From: Nitrospira sp.
GTDB lineage: Bacteria; Nitrospirota; Nitrospiria; Nitrospirales; Nitrospiraceae
Direction: 5' to 3'
DNA length: 64,000 nt
NCBI GenBank assembly: GCA_024760525.1
Contig: CP060499.1
Coordinates: 2,046,001 to 2,110,000 of the forward strand
Numbering within the stretch: the first letter of the stretch is position 1; each line of letters begins with the position of its first letter. A program made the position numbers and the translations under genes. Positions 33,962 through 42,207 of the stretch are shown piece by piece. The notes beneath the pieces are model-generated. The model was given only the letters and a program-made list of their open reading frames with translations, was not told the origin of the DNA and did no database searches.

Positions 33962-34885
33962 TTATTCACTATTTTGCTTGTCCAGTCTGAATACCCTAAG
34001 TCGGTCAGGATGGGTTGAGCTACTGATCTTTCCGGTTTTGGAATCCAGTGCATAGGAACCGCCGAACGGCTCGACCGGTAACTGACTCAGATACCCGCCG
34101 TTTATCAGGTTCTGCAATGTCTTCGGGTACGATCCTTGTTTGCTTCGATACTGTTGAATGACCGACTCCAATCTTTGAATATCTCGCTCGATCATAACCT
34201 CCTTCGCCCGTTTTTCTAGGACTTCACGCATTCCGGCATCTTGAGTCTGTCGCCACAGAGCTTCCAGAAATTGCAGTGCGGTTTCAGGGTTGTTCGCCTC
34301 TGCATACATTCGGGACGCAAGGCCGGGAAGATAGGCAGGTCCACCGGGTAATCGCGCCGCTGCAGCGATGTATTCGGATGCCTTAGCCGCATTGCTAAGA
34401 ATGAAGTAGTGGTTGTATCCCAGCAAGAAAGGAATGTTCCAAACAGTCGGGTTTTCCTTAAACCCTTTTTCAAGCAGACGATTGCTGAGATCGACACGAT
34501 TGGCCACGTTGGTCAACACGACACCGCCGACATAATACGCGTAGTCATACTGTGGATCGAGGGTGGTGATGACCTCGAGGCCGTGATAAATCCATTCATA
34601 GTCGTCTAAGGTGTTCTCTCTCTTACCTACCACCTGCAATAACCGAAGCCACAGAATATCTGCTCCAAGGTTGTGGTAACCGAGTAGCGCTGGTTTCAGA
34701 TATTCCCCACGTGGGAGCTGGGCTAGCTCTTCGATTTGTGCAACAGCGCGATCGGATCCAGAATCAAGAGATCGTTGGAGCTGAACGATAGAGGCTAGAG
34801 CCAGAATACATCCAGCCGCAAAGAGTCCTGTTCGGATGCGTTGACTTATCGGATGGTGTGAAGCCTGTTCAGTTGTCGGGGTCAT
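33962..34885 (-). CDS. Membrane-anchored TPR-like protein with a pseudopilin-like C-terminal segment
   Basis: A 307-residue protein with one N-terminal membrane segment (about 21-37). The middle is helical and TPR-like, with motifs such as YEWIYHGLEVITTLDPQYDYAYYVGGVVL and NPETALQFLEALWRQ. The last 70 residues (RDIQRLESVIQQYRSKQGSYP, then a YLSQLPVEPFGGSYALDSKTG block) resemble the globular part of type II secretion GspG pseudopilins without their N-terminal helix. This fits its place between the pilin gene and the ABC exporter. It could act as a pilus biogenesis accessory, but no named family is claimed. Confidence 0.65.
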   Translation of the reverse strand: MTPTTEQASHHPISQRIRTGLFAAGCILALASIVQLQRSLDSGSDRAVAQIEELAQLPRGEYLKPALLGYHNLGADILWLRLLQVVGKRENTLDDYEWIYHGLEVITTLDPQYDYAYYVGGVVLTNVANRVDLSNRLLEKGFKENPTVWNIPFLLGYNHYFILSNAAKASEYIAAAARLPGGPAYLPGLASRMYAEANNPETALQFLEALWRQTQDAGMREVLEKRAKEVMIERDIQRLESVIQQYRSKQGSYPKTLQNLINGGYLSQLPVEPFGGSYALDSKTGKISSSTHPDRLRVFRLDKQNSE

Positions 34886-34908
34886 GGAAGGTTCTTCGTT
34901 AGAAACAA

Positions 34909-34942
34909 TCTAGCCCGCCGGTTGTTAGGCCGGCGGGCTAGA
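34909..34942 (-). terminator. Rho-independent terminator after pilA
   Basis: A perfect 13-bp GC-rich stem (arms tctagcccgccgg and ccggcgggctaga) with an 8-nt loop, followed on the minus strand by a T-rich run (ttgtttct). It starts 20 bp after the pilin stop and separates the pilin transcript from the genes downstream. Confidence 0.85.
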
Positions 34943-34961
34943 ACAGAACAGTTCACCCGGA

Positions 34962-35573
34962 TTAGAACACACCGGTCGTGCAATCGTTTGCACCAAAGTC
35001 AACCGTAGATATCCAGGTTGAGATCGCCGCATCACCATCCAGGTTCGTCTTCGCAACCGCTACGAAGTTGTTGTCGCCAAGTACTCCCAAGGCAGCAGTC
35101 CCTCCCGCGCCGGGAGAATACAACGGACAAGCAACGGCTGGCGTATAGAGCCCAGGAGCCGCAACCGTTCGTGCGTCAACTCCATAGACATAGTTCACGT
35201 TACCTGTGGCTCTGAATCCAATGTCAGTGAATACGCCAGCGAAAGTACCACCCGCGACACACCAACCAGCCGCAGCAGGCACCGTGGCTAGCTGTCCTAC
35301 ACCCCAGGGCCATGGCGCAGTCTTGGTACCACCCACAGCCGCAGGCTGACCAGCTTCGACCGCTATACCGAGATAGCAGCCGCGCTCACCCTGGAAGGAT
35401 ACTTCGGAAGTCTTGATGGCCTGCAAATTGGTCTTCGCCTCAGACTGCCGCGATTTCATCTGATACTGTAGGAAGTTGGGGATGGCGATGGCCGCCAGGA
35501 TCCCGATGATCGCCACGACGATCATCAACTCAATGAGGGTAAAACCCTCTTGTTTACGGAGCGACTTAAACAT
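34962..35573 (-). CDS. pilA: Type IV major pilin
   Basis: A type IVa prepilin of 203 residues. A short basic leader ends at Gly10, and processing by PilD would give Phe1 with Glu5 in the FTLIELMIVVAIIGILAAIAIPNF helix. The globular domain carries four cysteines, two of which may form the C-terminal disulfide loop near the end (ACPLY ... DCTTGVF). The Gly/Ala/Pro-rich region makes it longer than minimal Geobacter pilins. AAGGAGG lies 7 nt before the ATG at 35573. A sigma-54 promoter candidate and a strong terminator frame it as a monocistronic unit. PilT and PilU are encoded 12 kb away. Confidence 0.93.
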   Translation of the reverse strand: MFKSLRKQEGFTLIELMIVVAIIGILAAIAIPNFLQYQMKSRQSEAKTNLQAIKTSEVSFQGERGCYLGIAVEAGQPAAVGGTKTAPWPWGVGQLATVPAAAGWCVAGGTFAGVFTDIGFRATGNVNYVYGVDARTVAAPGLYTPAVACPLYSPGAGGTAALGVLGDNNFVAVAKTNLDGDAAISTWISTVDFGANDCTTGVF

Positions 35574-35654
35574 CGTACTGCCTCCTTGTTGATGGTTCAC
35601 TGACGGCCCGGTTCATAACCTGCGGCGCTCATGTTGCCGCCTACCTGTGCCTAT

Positions 35655-35670
35655 AGCAGGTTTGGTGCCG
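35655..35670 (-). promoter_or_regulatory. Sigma-54 (-24/-12) promoter candidate for pilA
   Basis: Read on the minus strand: CGGCAC, 5 nt, CTGCT, close to the consensus TGGCAC-N5-TTGCA. The invariant GG and GC pairs are exactly 12 nt apart. Transcription would start about 70 nt before the pilin ATG. Sigma-54-dependent pilA expression under the PilR activator is known in Pseudomonas, Myxococcus and Geobacter; no pilR is in this window. Confidence 0.7.
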
Positions 35671-35782
35671 ATCAATGACAAGGCCTAGCGTACCATTGAT
35701 CCCTGATGACGCAACAACTTACGAGAAATCAGCGCGCCGCCGGTCGGTAAGAAGCCTCCGGTCCTTCCGCAATCTGCTTCGG

Positions 35783-35801
35783 AGTGCCGAGAATTGGCAC
35801 T
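35783..35801. promoter_or_regulatory. Inverted repeat, possible activator site for pilA
   Basis: Arms agtgcc and ggcact with a 7-nt spacer, about 113-131 bp upstream of the -24 element. This is a normal distance for a sigma-54 enhancer-binding protein. The factor is unknown. Confidence 0.35.
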
Positions 35802-35908
35802 TTATGGGGCTTGGGCCGGTACGGCATGTTTCGGCGCCAATTATGGTGCAGCAACCTCCAGGAGGCCGTAAGGAGCCGAAGATATGGGGAAACAATCGTT
35901 GGGAGAGT

Positions 35909-37747
35909 TTAGGGTGTGGCTTGCTGGGTCTGAGTCTTCTCTGAGACGCGGCGTTTGGCCTGTTGAATTCTGTCTTCATACGCAGGATTGGCCATGCCCT
36001 GCTCGCGGAAGCGCTGGAGCAGCTTTTCGTTGGAAGGGTCGATCTCGAGTGAGTGGAGCCACGCTTCACGAGCATCAGCAGTTTTCTGCTGCTTCATATA
36101 GATTTCCCCAAGATGCTCGTAGATGACGGGATCATCGCCGACGAGACTCACAGCCCGCTTGATCTCCGTGAGGGCTTCGGCCAGCATCCCCGATTTGTAG
36201 AACGCCCATCCAAGACTATCCACGTAGTACCCGTTTTCCGGCTTGAGCGCCACGGCGCGTTTCGTGAGGGATAACGCCTGATCGATCTTGATGCCCCGTT
36301 CCGCATAACTGTACCCAAGATAGTTCAAGGCATCGGCGTGATGTGGATCGAGAGAAAGCGCGGTCTCCATGGCACGTTCCACGTCATCAAACCGGTTGAG
36401 TTTGTCGTACGCTGTCCCGAGGTTGAAATGCAGATCCGCGTTCTTTGGATTGTGCCGAATCCCCTCCTCGAAAGCTTGTGAAGCCTTGTCGAACTGCTCG
36501 CTTTGGAGATGGGCTAACCCCAGCACGATGTGCGGTTCAGGTTGTTTCGGCATCAACCGGACCGCTTCGTTGAGATGCGTGACGGCTTCCGGAAACTGTT
36601 TGAGCCGGTAGAGGAGCACTCCCAGATGAATATGACTGTCGGCAAATCGTGGATCCAAGTGAATATTGTACCGATAGGTCTCGATGGCCTTGGGAACGTC
36701 TTTCGTTTCCTCATACAAGTATCCAAGGTAATCTCTCACTTTGAGTTCGGCCGGCTTAGCCTTCAAAATCTCTGTTAATTGACTGATCGCCTTTGCGAAC
36801 TCTTTTTTCTCTCCATAGATAAGCGCCATGCGCAGTTGTGCGTCGAGATCGCCGGGATTGTCCTCCAGCATCTTTTCCAATTCCGCGAGACCTGCGTGGT
36901 AGTCTTTCGTCGCGATGTACAACTGGATCAAATGCTGGCGAATGTCCTTATTCCGAGGATTCACCTGAGAAAGATATCTTTTGAGGACCGCGACGGCTTT
37001 GCCCTTTTCTTGGCGTGATTCATGGACCGAGGCTTGAGCCAAATACGCCGGCTCAAAAGACGGGTTGACCGTGATGGCGCGCTCAAAGCTTGCCAAGGCT
37101 TGGTCGATATTGCCGGCTTCAACGGAAATACGGCCCAAATAGTAGTACCCGACCGGTGAATCGGCCGTATAGTATAAGCCTTTCTTCACGACCTGCTCGG
37201 CCTCAGCCAGTCGTTTTTGGTTCAATAAGATGAGCCCTTTGGGAAAGTAAGATTCTCCCCGTTCCGGAGCGCTCTCGATCGCCTTGTCCAATAACGCCAG
37301 CGCACGCTCATGCTTGCCGGCGCTGGCAAGGATCCCGGCCATGTGGGTCAGCAATTGAGGATCTTGTCCGGTTCCTTGCCCGACTTCTTCCGCGTATTGC
37401 ACCGCCTGAGTCAAATCGCCAAGGGCGAAATACAGCGCCGCCAATCGGGATTTGACCTCACGTGACTCGGGATCGGCCTTCAAAGCTGCCTGATACTCCT
37501 TCAATGCAGTTTCAAAATCCTGGGCAAGTTCGGCTTGATGCCCCATCATGAAATGGAGCGTGGCATCAGACTCGGGGGTGGCCGGCGAAGGCTCTTGTAC
37601 GGTGGTGATGGGTGACGCAGGTGTCTTGTGTGGCTGCGGTGCTGTGGTGCTGCAGGCCACGAGAGTACAGGGCAGGAGCAGGAAGAACCATCTCGCGGCC
37701 GCCATAGGAGAACAACCCGCGCTTGACACTCGAGTGTCTACCATCAT
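35909..37747 (-). CDS. Large TPR-repeat lipoprotein
   Basis: A protein of about 612 residues with a signal peptide ending in the lipobox TLVAC, then a Pro/Thr-rich linker and some 14 tetratricopeptide repeats from about residue 75 to 590. The repeats are regular (for example FETALKEYQAALKADPESREV and LDKAIESAPERGESYFPKGL). It should scaffold protein complexes at the membrane. It may be an outer-membrane assembly or pilus accessory factor, given the neighbouring pilin gene, but this is inference. Several starts are possible; adjacent ATG codons at 37747 and 37744 keep the signal peptide, and ATG 37705 gives the shortest form. Confidence 0.75.
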   Translation of the reverse strand: MMVDTRVSSAGCSPMAAARWFFLLLPCTLVACSTTAPQPHKTPASPITTVQEPSPATPESDATLHFMMGHQAELAQDFETALKEYQAALKADPESREVKSRLAALYFALGDLTQAVQYAEEVGQGTGQDPQLLTHMAGILASAGKHERALALLDKAIESAPERGESYFPKGLILLNQKRLAEAEQVVKKGLYYTADSPVGYYYLGRISVEAGNIDQALASFERAITVNPSFEPAYLAQASVHESRQEKGKAVAVLKRYLSQVNPRNKDIRQHLIQLYIATKDYHAGLAELEKMLEDNPGDLDAQLRMALIYGEKKEFAKAISQLTEILKAKPAELKVRDYLGYLYEETKDVPKAIETYRYNIHLDPRFADSHIHLGVLLYRLKQFPEAVTHLNEAVRLMPKQPEPHIVLGLAHLQSEQFDKASQAFEEGIRHNPKNADLHFNLGTAYDKLNRFDDVERAMETALSLDPHHADALNYLGYSYAERGIKIDQALSLTKRAVALKPENGYYVDSLGWAFYKSGMLAEALTEIKRAVSLVGDDPVIYEHLGEIYMKQQKTADAREAWLHSLEIDPSNEKLLQRFREQGMANPAYEDRIQQAKRRVSEKTQTQQATP

Positions 37748-37831
37748 CAGGATTTTCACCCAGCCCTTCTTCGGAATGAACACACAAGAGGCAGGAAGAT
37801 TATACCGAGTGCCGGAACGATGCGCAAACCA

Positions 37832-39184
37832 CTAGGCTTCGCGGAGGTCAAGGCTCTCGAATTTGGCAAACCGGTCCTGAAAAAACAATTCTTTCTTGCC
37901 GATGGGTCCGTTCCGATGCTTACTGACGATGATGTCGGCAATCCCTTTGCGTTCAGAATTCTGATCGTAGACATCCTCTCGGTAAATAAACATGACCACA
38001 TCGGCATCCTGCTCGATGGCTCCGCTTTCCCGCAGATCGGCCAACATGGGAATGGGCGGCTTGCGCGCCTCTACGGCACGGCTCAACTGGGAGAGCGCCA
38101 CCACGGGCACATTCAGTTCCTTGGCCAGAGCTTTCAATGAGCGGGAAATATCGGAGATCTCTTGCTGGCGGGACTCGGAGTCACTTCGCCCTTGCATGAG
38201 CTGAAGATAGTCCACGATGAGAAGGTCGAGTCCCTTCTCCGCCTTGAGCCGTCGGGCTTTACCGCGCATCTGTTGGACCGTGATACCGCCGGTGTCGTCG
38301 ATGTAGATGGGCGCTTGTTCCAAGCGGCCGGCCGCCTCCGCCAATCGCCACCAATCTTCTTTTTGAAGCTTCCCCGTTCGTAACGCATGCGAATCAACCC
38401 GCGCTTCAGAACTCAGCATGCGAAGAACGATTTGCGGTTTGGACATTTCCAAGCTGAAGATGCCGACCACGGCATTGGCATGAATCGCGGCATGGGTGGC
38501 AAATCCCAGTGCCAGGCTCGTTTTGCCCATACTCGGCCGCCCCGCCACGACCACGAGGTCCGAGGCTTGAAGCCCGGCCGTGATGTCGTCGAGATCATAG
38601 TAGCCGGTCGGCACTCCCGTGATGTGTTCCTTTCGTTTGGAGAGCTTATCGATGACATCCAAACTCTCTTTGATGACCTGACTGATCGGACTGAACGACC
38701 GTTCTAATTTGCCTTGAGCAATGCTGAACACCGATCGCTCGGCAAAATCGAGCAGATCGTCGATGGCGGATGTTCCCTCATAGCCTCTGGTCAGGACTTC
38801 GGTCGATGTGCTGATCAGCAGACGGGCCACGGCCTTGTCGCGGACGATCTTGCAGTGGTATCGAATATTGGCTGAACTCGGAACGATCTGGACAAGTTCC
38901 GCCAGATAGGCGGCACCCCCGATTGCTTCAAGTTCTCCTCGAGATTTTAGCCGTTCGGTCAGTGTGATTTGATCGATCACTTCGCCCGTGTCAGACAACT
39001 CCAGCATGGCTTGATAGACTTTTTTGTGGGCCGTTCGATAAAAATCTTCGTCCACCAGCAGTTCCATGGCCTTCGGCATGGCGGTGTTATCCAGGAGGAT
39101 CGCCCCCAGCACCGACTGCTCAGCTTCCAGATTCTGCGGAGGAAGCTTGGGTTGAGAGAGATCGACGGCGCCGACCGATTTCAT
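37832..39184 (-). CDS. dnaB: Replicative DNA helicase
   Basis: A DnaB hexameric helicase that unwinds DNA 5'-3' at the fork, 450 residues. The N-terminal domain begins QNLEAEQSVLGAILLDN. The RecA-like domain has Walker A GRPSMGKTS, Walker B LLIVDYLQLM, the AKELNVPVVALSQLSR block and a C-terminal RESGAIEQDADVVMFIYR. No intein is present. The ATG overlaps the hisZ stop by 4 bp (ATGA), and AAGGGG lies 7-8 nt upstream. The gene ends the run aminotransferase-serA-hisZ-dnaB. Confidence 0.97.
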   Translation of the reverse strand: MKSVGAVDLSQPKLPPQNLEAEQSVLGAILLDNTAMPKAMELLVDEDFYRTAHKKVYQAMLELSDTGEVIDQITLTERLKSRGELEAIGGAAYLAELVQIVPSSANIRYHCKIVRDKAVARLLISTSTEVLTRGYEGTSAIDDLLDFAERSVFSIAQGKLERSFSPISQVIKESLDVIDKLSKRKEHITGVPTGYYDLDDITAGLQASDLVVVAGRPSMGKTSLALGFATHAAIHANAVVGIFSLEMSKPQIVLRMLSSEARVDSHALRTGKLQKEDWWRLAEAAGRLEQAPIYIDDTGGITVQQMRGKARRLKAEKGLDLLIVDYLQLMQGRSDSESRQQEISDISRSLKALAKELNVPVVALSQLSRAVEARKPPIPMLADLRESGAIEQDADVVMFIYREDVYDQNSERKGIADIIVSKHRNGPIGKKELFFQDRFAKFESLDLREA

Positions 39185-40569
39185 GACATCCCCTTGTGGC
39201 TCGCGCGAAGGCTTGCGACGAGGTCCCTCATAGACATCGCTTGCTTATCGAGATCGGATGAGTCAGTCGGTTCACCGGTCTGCTGTTGGGTATTCCGTCG
39301 CAGGACAATGACACGTTCAGCGCTGTCTGTGACGACCACAATAGCAGTGTGGATGTCCGCTTCAAGGCCGGCCCTGGCGGCAATACGGATCACACCTCGT
39401 CCCGATGCCGGTACGGCTCGTTGGACGACTCGCACGCCTACCTGACGCAACTGTCTCGCCACAGAAACGAGTTCCTTCGACAACGCAAGCGGTGCGACGA
39501 CGAGCACCTCGGACCTCACCGGCGTTGTCGTATCGGAGAGATTGAGTCCGCGGAAGAGTCGGTCGACATTGAGCGCAAATCCGGTCGACGGGATGTCCCG
39601 ACCGAACCGTCCGATCAAGTGGTCATACCGCCCGCCGCCGCCTAACTCGACTCCTATGCCGGGAGTAAAGACGTCGAAGATGACACCGTCATAATAGTCG
39701 AATCCTCTAAACTCTCCTAAGTCCAGCAGGACCACATCCTGAAACCCGGTCGCGCAGAGCAACTGATAGACTGCCTCCAATCGGTCCAACGCTTGTAGCA
39801 GCGGCTTCTCACCCCTGGCCAATATTCGTCCTTTCGAAAGCACCTCCGCTTGGCCGCACAGTTCGGGAGTTTCCAGGATGGCGCGAGCTGCATTCTTGCC
39901 GACCCGCTCGTGCCGGAGAATCTCTGCAAGCCGAGGCAAATCTTTTCTGGCTGCCGCCTGCTCGGCCCGCTTCTGACCGTCCGGCGACAGGCCGGCGCGA
40001 ACAAGAAGCCCCTTGAAAAAGCCGACATGCCCCAGTGAAACCTTGAACGAGTGCAATCCAACCTTCCGTAGTGATTCGATCATCAGCATGATGATCTCGC
40101 AATCGGCGGAGGGATCATTGGCCCCGATTAGTTCGGCACCCACCTGAAAGATCTCTCGATCGCGACCGACGTGCTCAGGTTCATAGCGAAAGACGGTCGC
40201 GCGATACGACAAGCGCAACGGCAAGTGAGCGCCCACCATGCCCATGGCTACAGTGCGGGCGATCTGCGCGGTCACATCGGGCCGCAACAGCAGAATACGG
40301 CCGGTTGTCCTGTCGACGATCTTGTAGGAGTTCTCCAACAGCGTGGGCTCAAGACCCGGCGCAAGGACGTCGAGATATTCGAACGTCGGCAGAATAATCT
40401 CATCATACCCATAACGATTGAAGTACGTGAGCAACTCGGATTCCAAATGTCTGACATGGCGCGCAGCATCCGGAAGGATCGTGGCCATCCCGACCGGAAC
40501 CAGAGCATGCTCGCGCAAAGAAGGAAACTGCCCCGAGGTAGGATTGAACATCGGAGGAGCAGAGGACAT
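39181..40569 (-). CDS. hisZ: ATP phosphoribosyltransferase regulatory subunit (HisZ)
   Basis: A HisRS-like protein of 462 residues. The core motifs are LLLRPDVTAQIARTVAMG, the FRYEPEHVGRDREIFQVGAELIG stretch and the LGGGGRYDHLIGRFGRDIPSTGFAL block. This is the pattern of HisZ, the regulatory partner that activates the short form of HisG in histidine synthesis, rather than a full histidyl-tRNA synthetase. The C-terminal region beyond residue 350 is a short anticodon-domain-like fold. A short-form hisG must therefore be elsewhere. It overlaps dnaB and follows serA by 22 bp. Confidence 0.9.
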   Translation of the reverse strand: MSSAPPMFNPTSGQFPSLREHALVPVGMATILPDAARHVRHLESELLTYFNRYGYDEIILPTFEYLDVLAPGLEPTLLENSYKIVDRTTGRILLLRPDVTAQIARTVAMGMVGAHLPLRLSYRATVFRYEPEHVGRDREIFQVGAELIGANDPSADCEIIMLMIESLRKVGLHSFKVSLGHVGFFKGLLVRAGLSPDGQKRAEQAAARKDLPRLAEILRHERVGKNAARAILETPELCGQAEVLSKGRILARGEKPLLQALDRLEAVYQLLCATGFQDVVLLDLGEFRGFDYYDGVIFDVFTPGIGVELGGGGRYDHLIGRFGRDIPSTGFALNVDRLFRGLNLSDTTTPVRSEVLVVAPLALSKELVSVARQLRQVGVRVVQRAVPASGRGVIRIAARAGLEADIHTAIVVVTDSAERVIVLRRNTQQQTGEPTDSSDLDKQAMSMRDLVASLRASHKGMS

Positions 40570-40591
40570 AACAACCTGATGGCGAGGATGA

Positions 40592-42190
40592 TTACGAAAG
40601 GTTAGCGACCTTCACCGAGAGAATGTTCGAACTGGACTTAATTTGGTCCAATACCGCAGTTGGGAATTCGGTATCGGATCCGATGATCAACAGCGCATCC
40701 CCTCCCCGCTTCTCCAGCGCGCATTGCATTCGCACAATGTTGATCCCCTGATCACCCAAGACGTTACCGACCATGCCGATGACTCCGGGACGATCGACGT
40801 TGTGGATAAACAACATATGCCCTTCAGGCACGACTTCGACCTTGAATTGGGCGATCTCCGTGATCCGGGCTTCTTTTTTGTGGTACAGCGTTCCTGCGAC
40901 TTGGTGTGAGAGCTTCCCGGCCTCGACCCGAACCCGGATCAAACTCGTGAAGTCTCCGGCATCCGTACTCTTGACTTCTTTGACTTCGATGCCCCGCTCC
41001 TTTGCCACGATCGGCGCGTTCACGTAGTTCACCGGATGTTCCATAATCGGACTGAGCAGGCCTTTCAACACGGCGATCGTCAACGGTGCAATCGACAGTG
41101 TGGCGACTTCTCCGCTGTATTCCACCGTGACTCGTTCGATCCCCCCTTGAACGAGTTGCGTCTGGAGCGAGCCGAGCTTCTCAGCCAGTGTGAGAAAAGG
41201 TTGTAGACGCGGCAGTAATTCCGGAGCGACTGAAGGGATATTGACGGCCCCTTTCGCCACGCCCTTGGTGAAGTAGTCGACAATCTGTTCCGCAATTCCA
41301 ATAGCGACGTTTTCTTGTGCCTCCGTCGTCTGGGCTCCGATATGCGGCGTGCAGATGAAATTGTCCAATGCCAGTAAGGGATTGTCTTGCTTGACCGGTT
41401 CTTCCTCAAACACATCGAAAGCGGCGGCGGCGACCCGTTTTGTTTTCAAGGCTTCGCACAAATCGCTCTCATTGATGATCCCGCCGCGGGCGCAGTTGAC
41501 GATCAGCACGCCGGGCTTCATCGTGGCGATTGCCTGCGCATTGATGATTCCTCGTGTTTCCGGTGTGAGCGGCGTATGGACGGAAATGATGTCTGCTCTC
41601 CGGAACAGCTCATCGAGATCCAGCATCGTCACGCCCATTCGTTCGGCCCGCTCAGGCGTCAAGTACGGGTCGAACGCGACGACGCTCATGCCGATCCCCT
41701 GCGCCATCTTTGTCAGATGACTGCCGATCTGTCCGGCGCCGATGATGCCGAGCACCTTGTTATAGAGCTCGACGCCCATGAACTTGTCTTTCTCCCATTT
41801 GCCCGCTTTCACCGAGGCGGTGGCTTGCGGAATACGACGGCTCATCGCGCAGATCATCGACATCGTATGTTCGGCGGTGGTGACCGTATTGCCGCCAGGC
41901 GTATTCATGACGACGATGCCTCGACGGGTCGCAGCGGGGGTATCGACGTTATCCAGGCCGGATCCGGCTCTTCCCACCACTTTCAGTTTCTCGGCTGCAG
42001 CAATGAGTTCCGCCGTCACCTTGGTGCCGGATCGCACGATCAGTCCATCGGCATCCTTAATCTCCCTGAACAGCTCATCTTTCGGCATCTTGGATTTCAC
42101 CACGACGGTAAATCCGGCTTTCTCGAGCGCCTCGACACCCTGTTTCGATAAGCTGTCGCTGATCAAGATTTTCATTCCCGCTGCTGCCAT
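40592..42190 (-). CDS. serA: D-3-phosphoglycerate dehydrogenase
   Basis: First enzyme of serine synthesis, oxidising 3-phosphoglycerate with NAD. This is the long type of about 532 residues. The NAD motif is GIIGAGQIGSHL. The active site has Arg in NCARGGIINE, Glu in DVFEEEP and His in TPHIGAQT. The intervening ASB domain is followed by a C-terminal ACT domain (MLFIHNVDRPGVIGMVGNVLGDQGINI) for serine feedback. ATG 42190 has GAGG 6 nt upstream; the ORF also holds ATG 42196 and 42175. It lies 17 bp downstream of the class V aminotransferase. Confidence 0.96.
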   Translation of the reverse strand: MAAAGMKILISDSLSKQGVEALEKAGFTVVVKSKMPKDELFREIKDADGLIVRSGTKVTAELIAAAEKLKVVGRAGSGLDNVDTPAATRRGIVVMNTPGGNTVTTAEHTMSMICAMSRRIPQATASVKAGKWEKDKFMGVELYNKVLGIIGAGQIGSHLTKMAQGIGMSVVAFDPYLTPERAERMGVTMLDLDELFRRADIISVHTPLTPETRGIINAQAIATMKPGVLIVNCARGGIINESDLCEALKTKRVAAAAFDVFEEEPVKQDNPLLALDNFICTPHIGAQTTEAQENVAIGIAEQIVDYFTKGVAKGAVNIPSVAPELLPRLQPFLTLAEKLGSLQTQLVQGGIERVTVEYSGEVATLSIAPLTIAVLKGLLSPIMEHPVNYVNAPIVAKERGIEVKEVKSTDAGDFTSLIRVRVEAGKLSHQVAGTLYHKKEARITEIAQFKVEVVPEGHMLFIHNVDRPGVIGMVGNVLGDQGINIVRMQCALEKRGGDALLIIGSDTEFPTAVLDQIKSSSNILSVKVANLS

Positions 42191-42207
42191 GTGCATCCTC
42201 GCGATGG

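Larger units (their letters stand above)
35574..35908. other. Regulatory region upstream of pilA
   Basis: 335 bp without a convincing gene. It holds the pilA leader, the sigma-54 promoter candidate and a small inverted repeat further upstream. The right edge is the 3' end of the TPR lipoprotein gene, read in the same direction. Confidence 0.6.
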
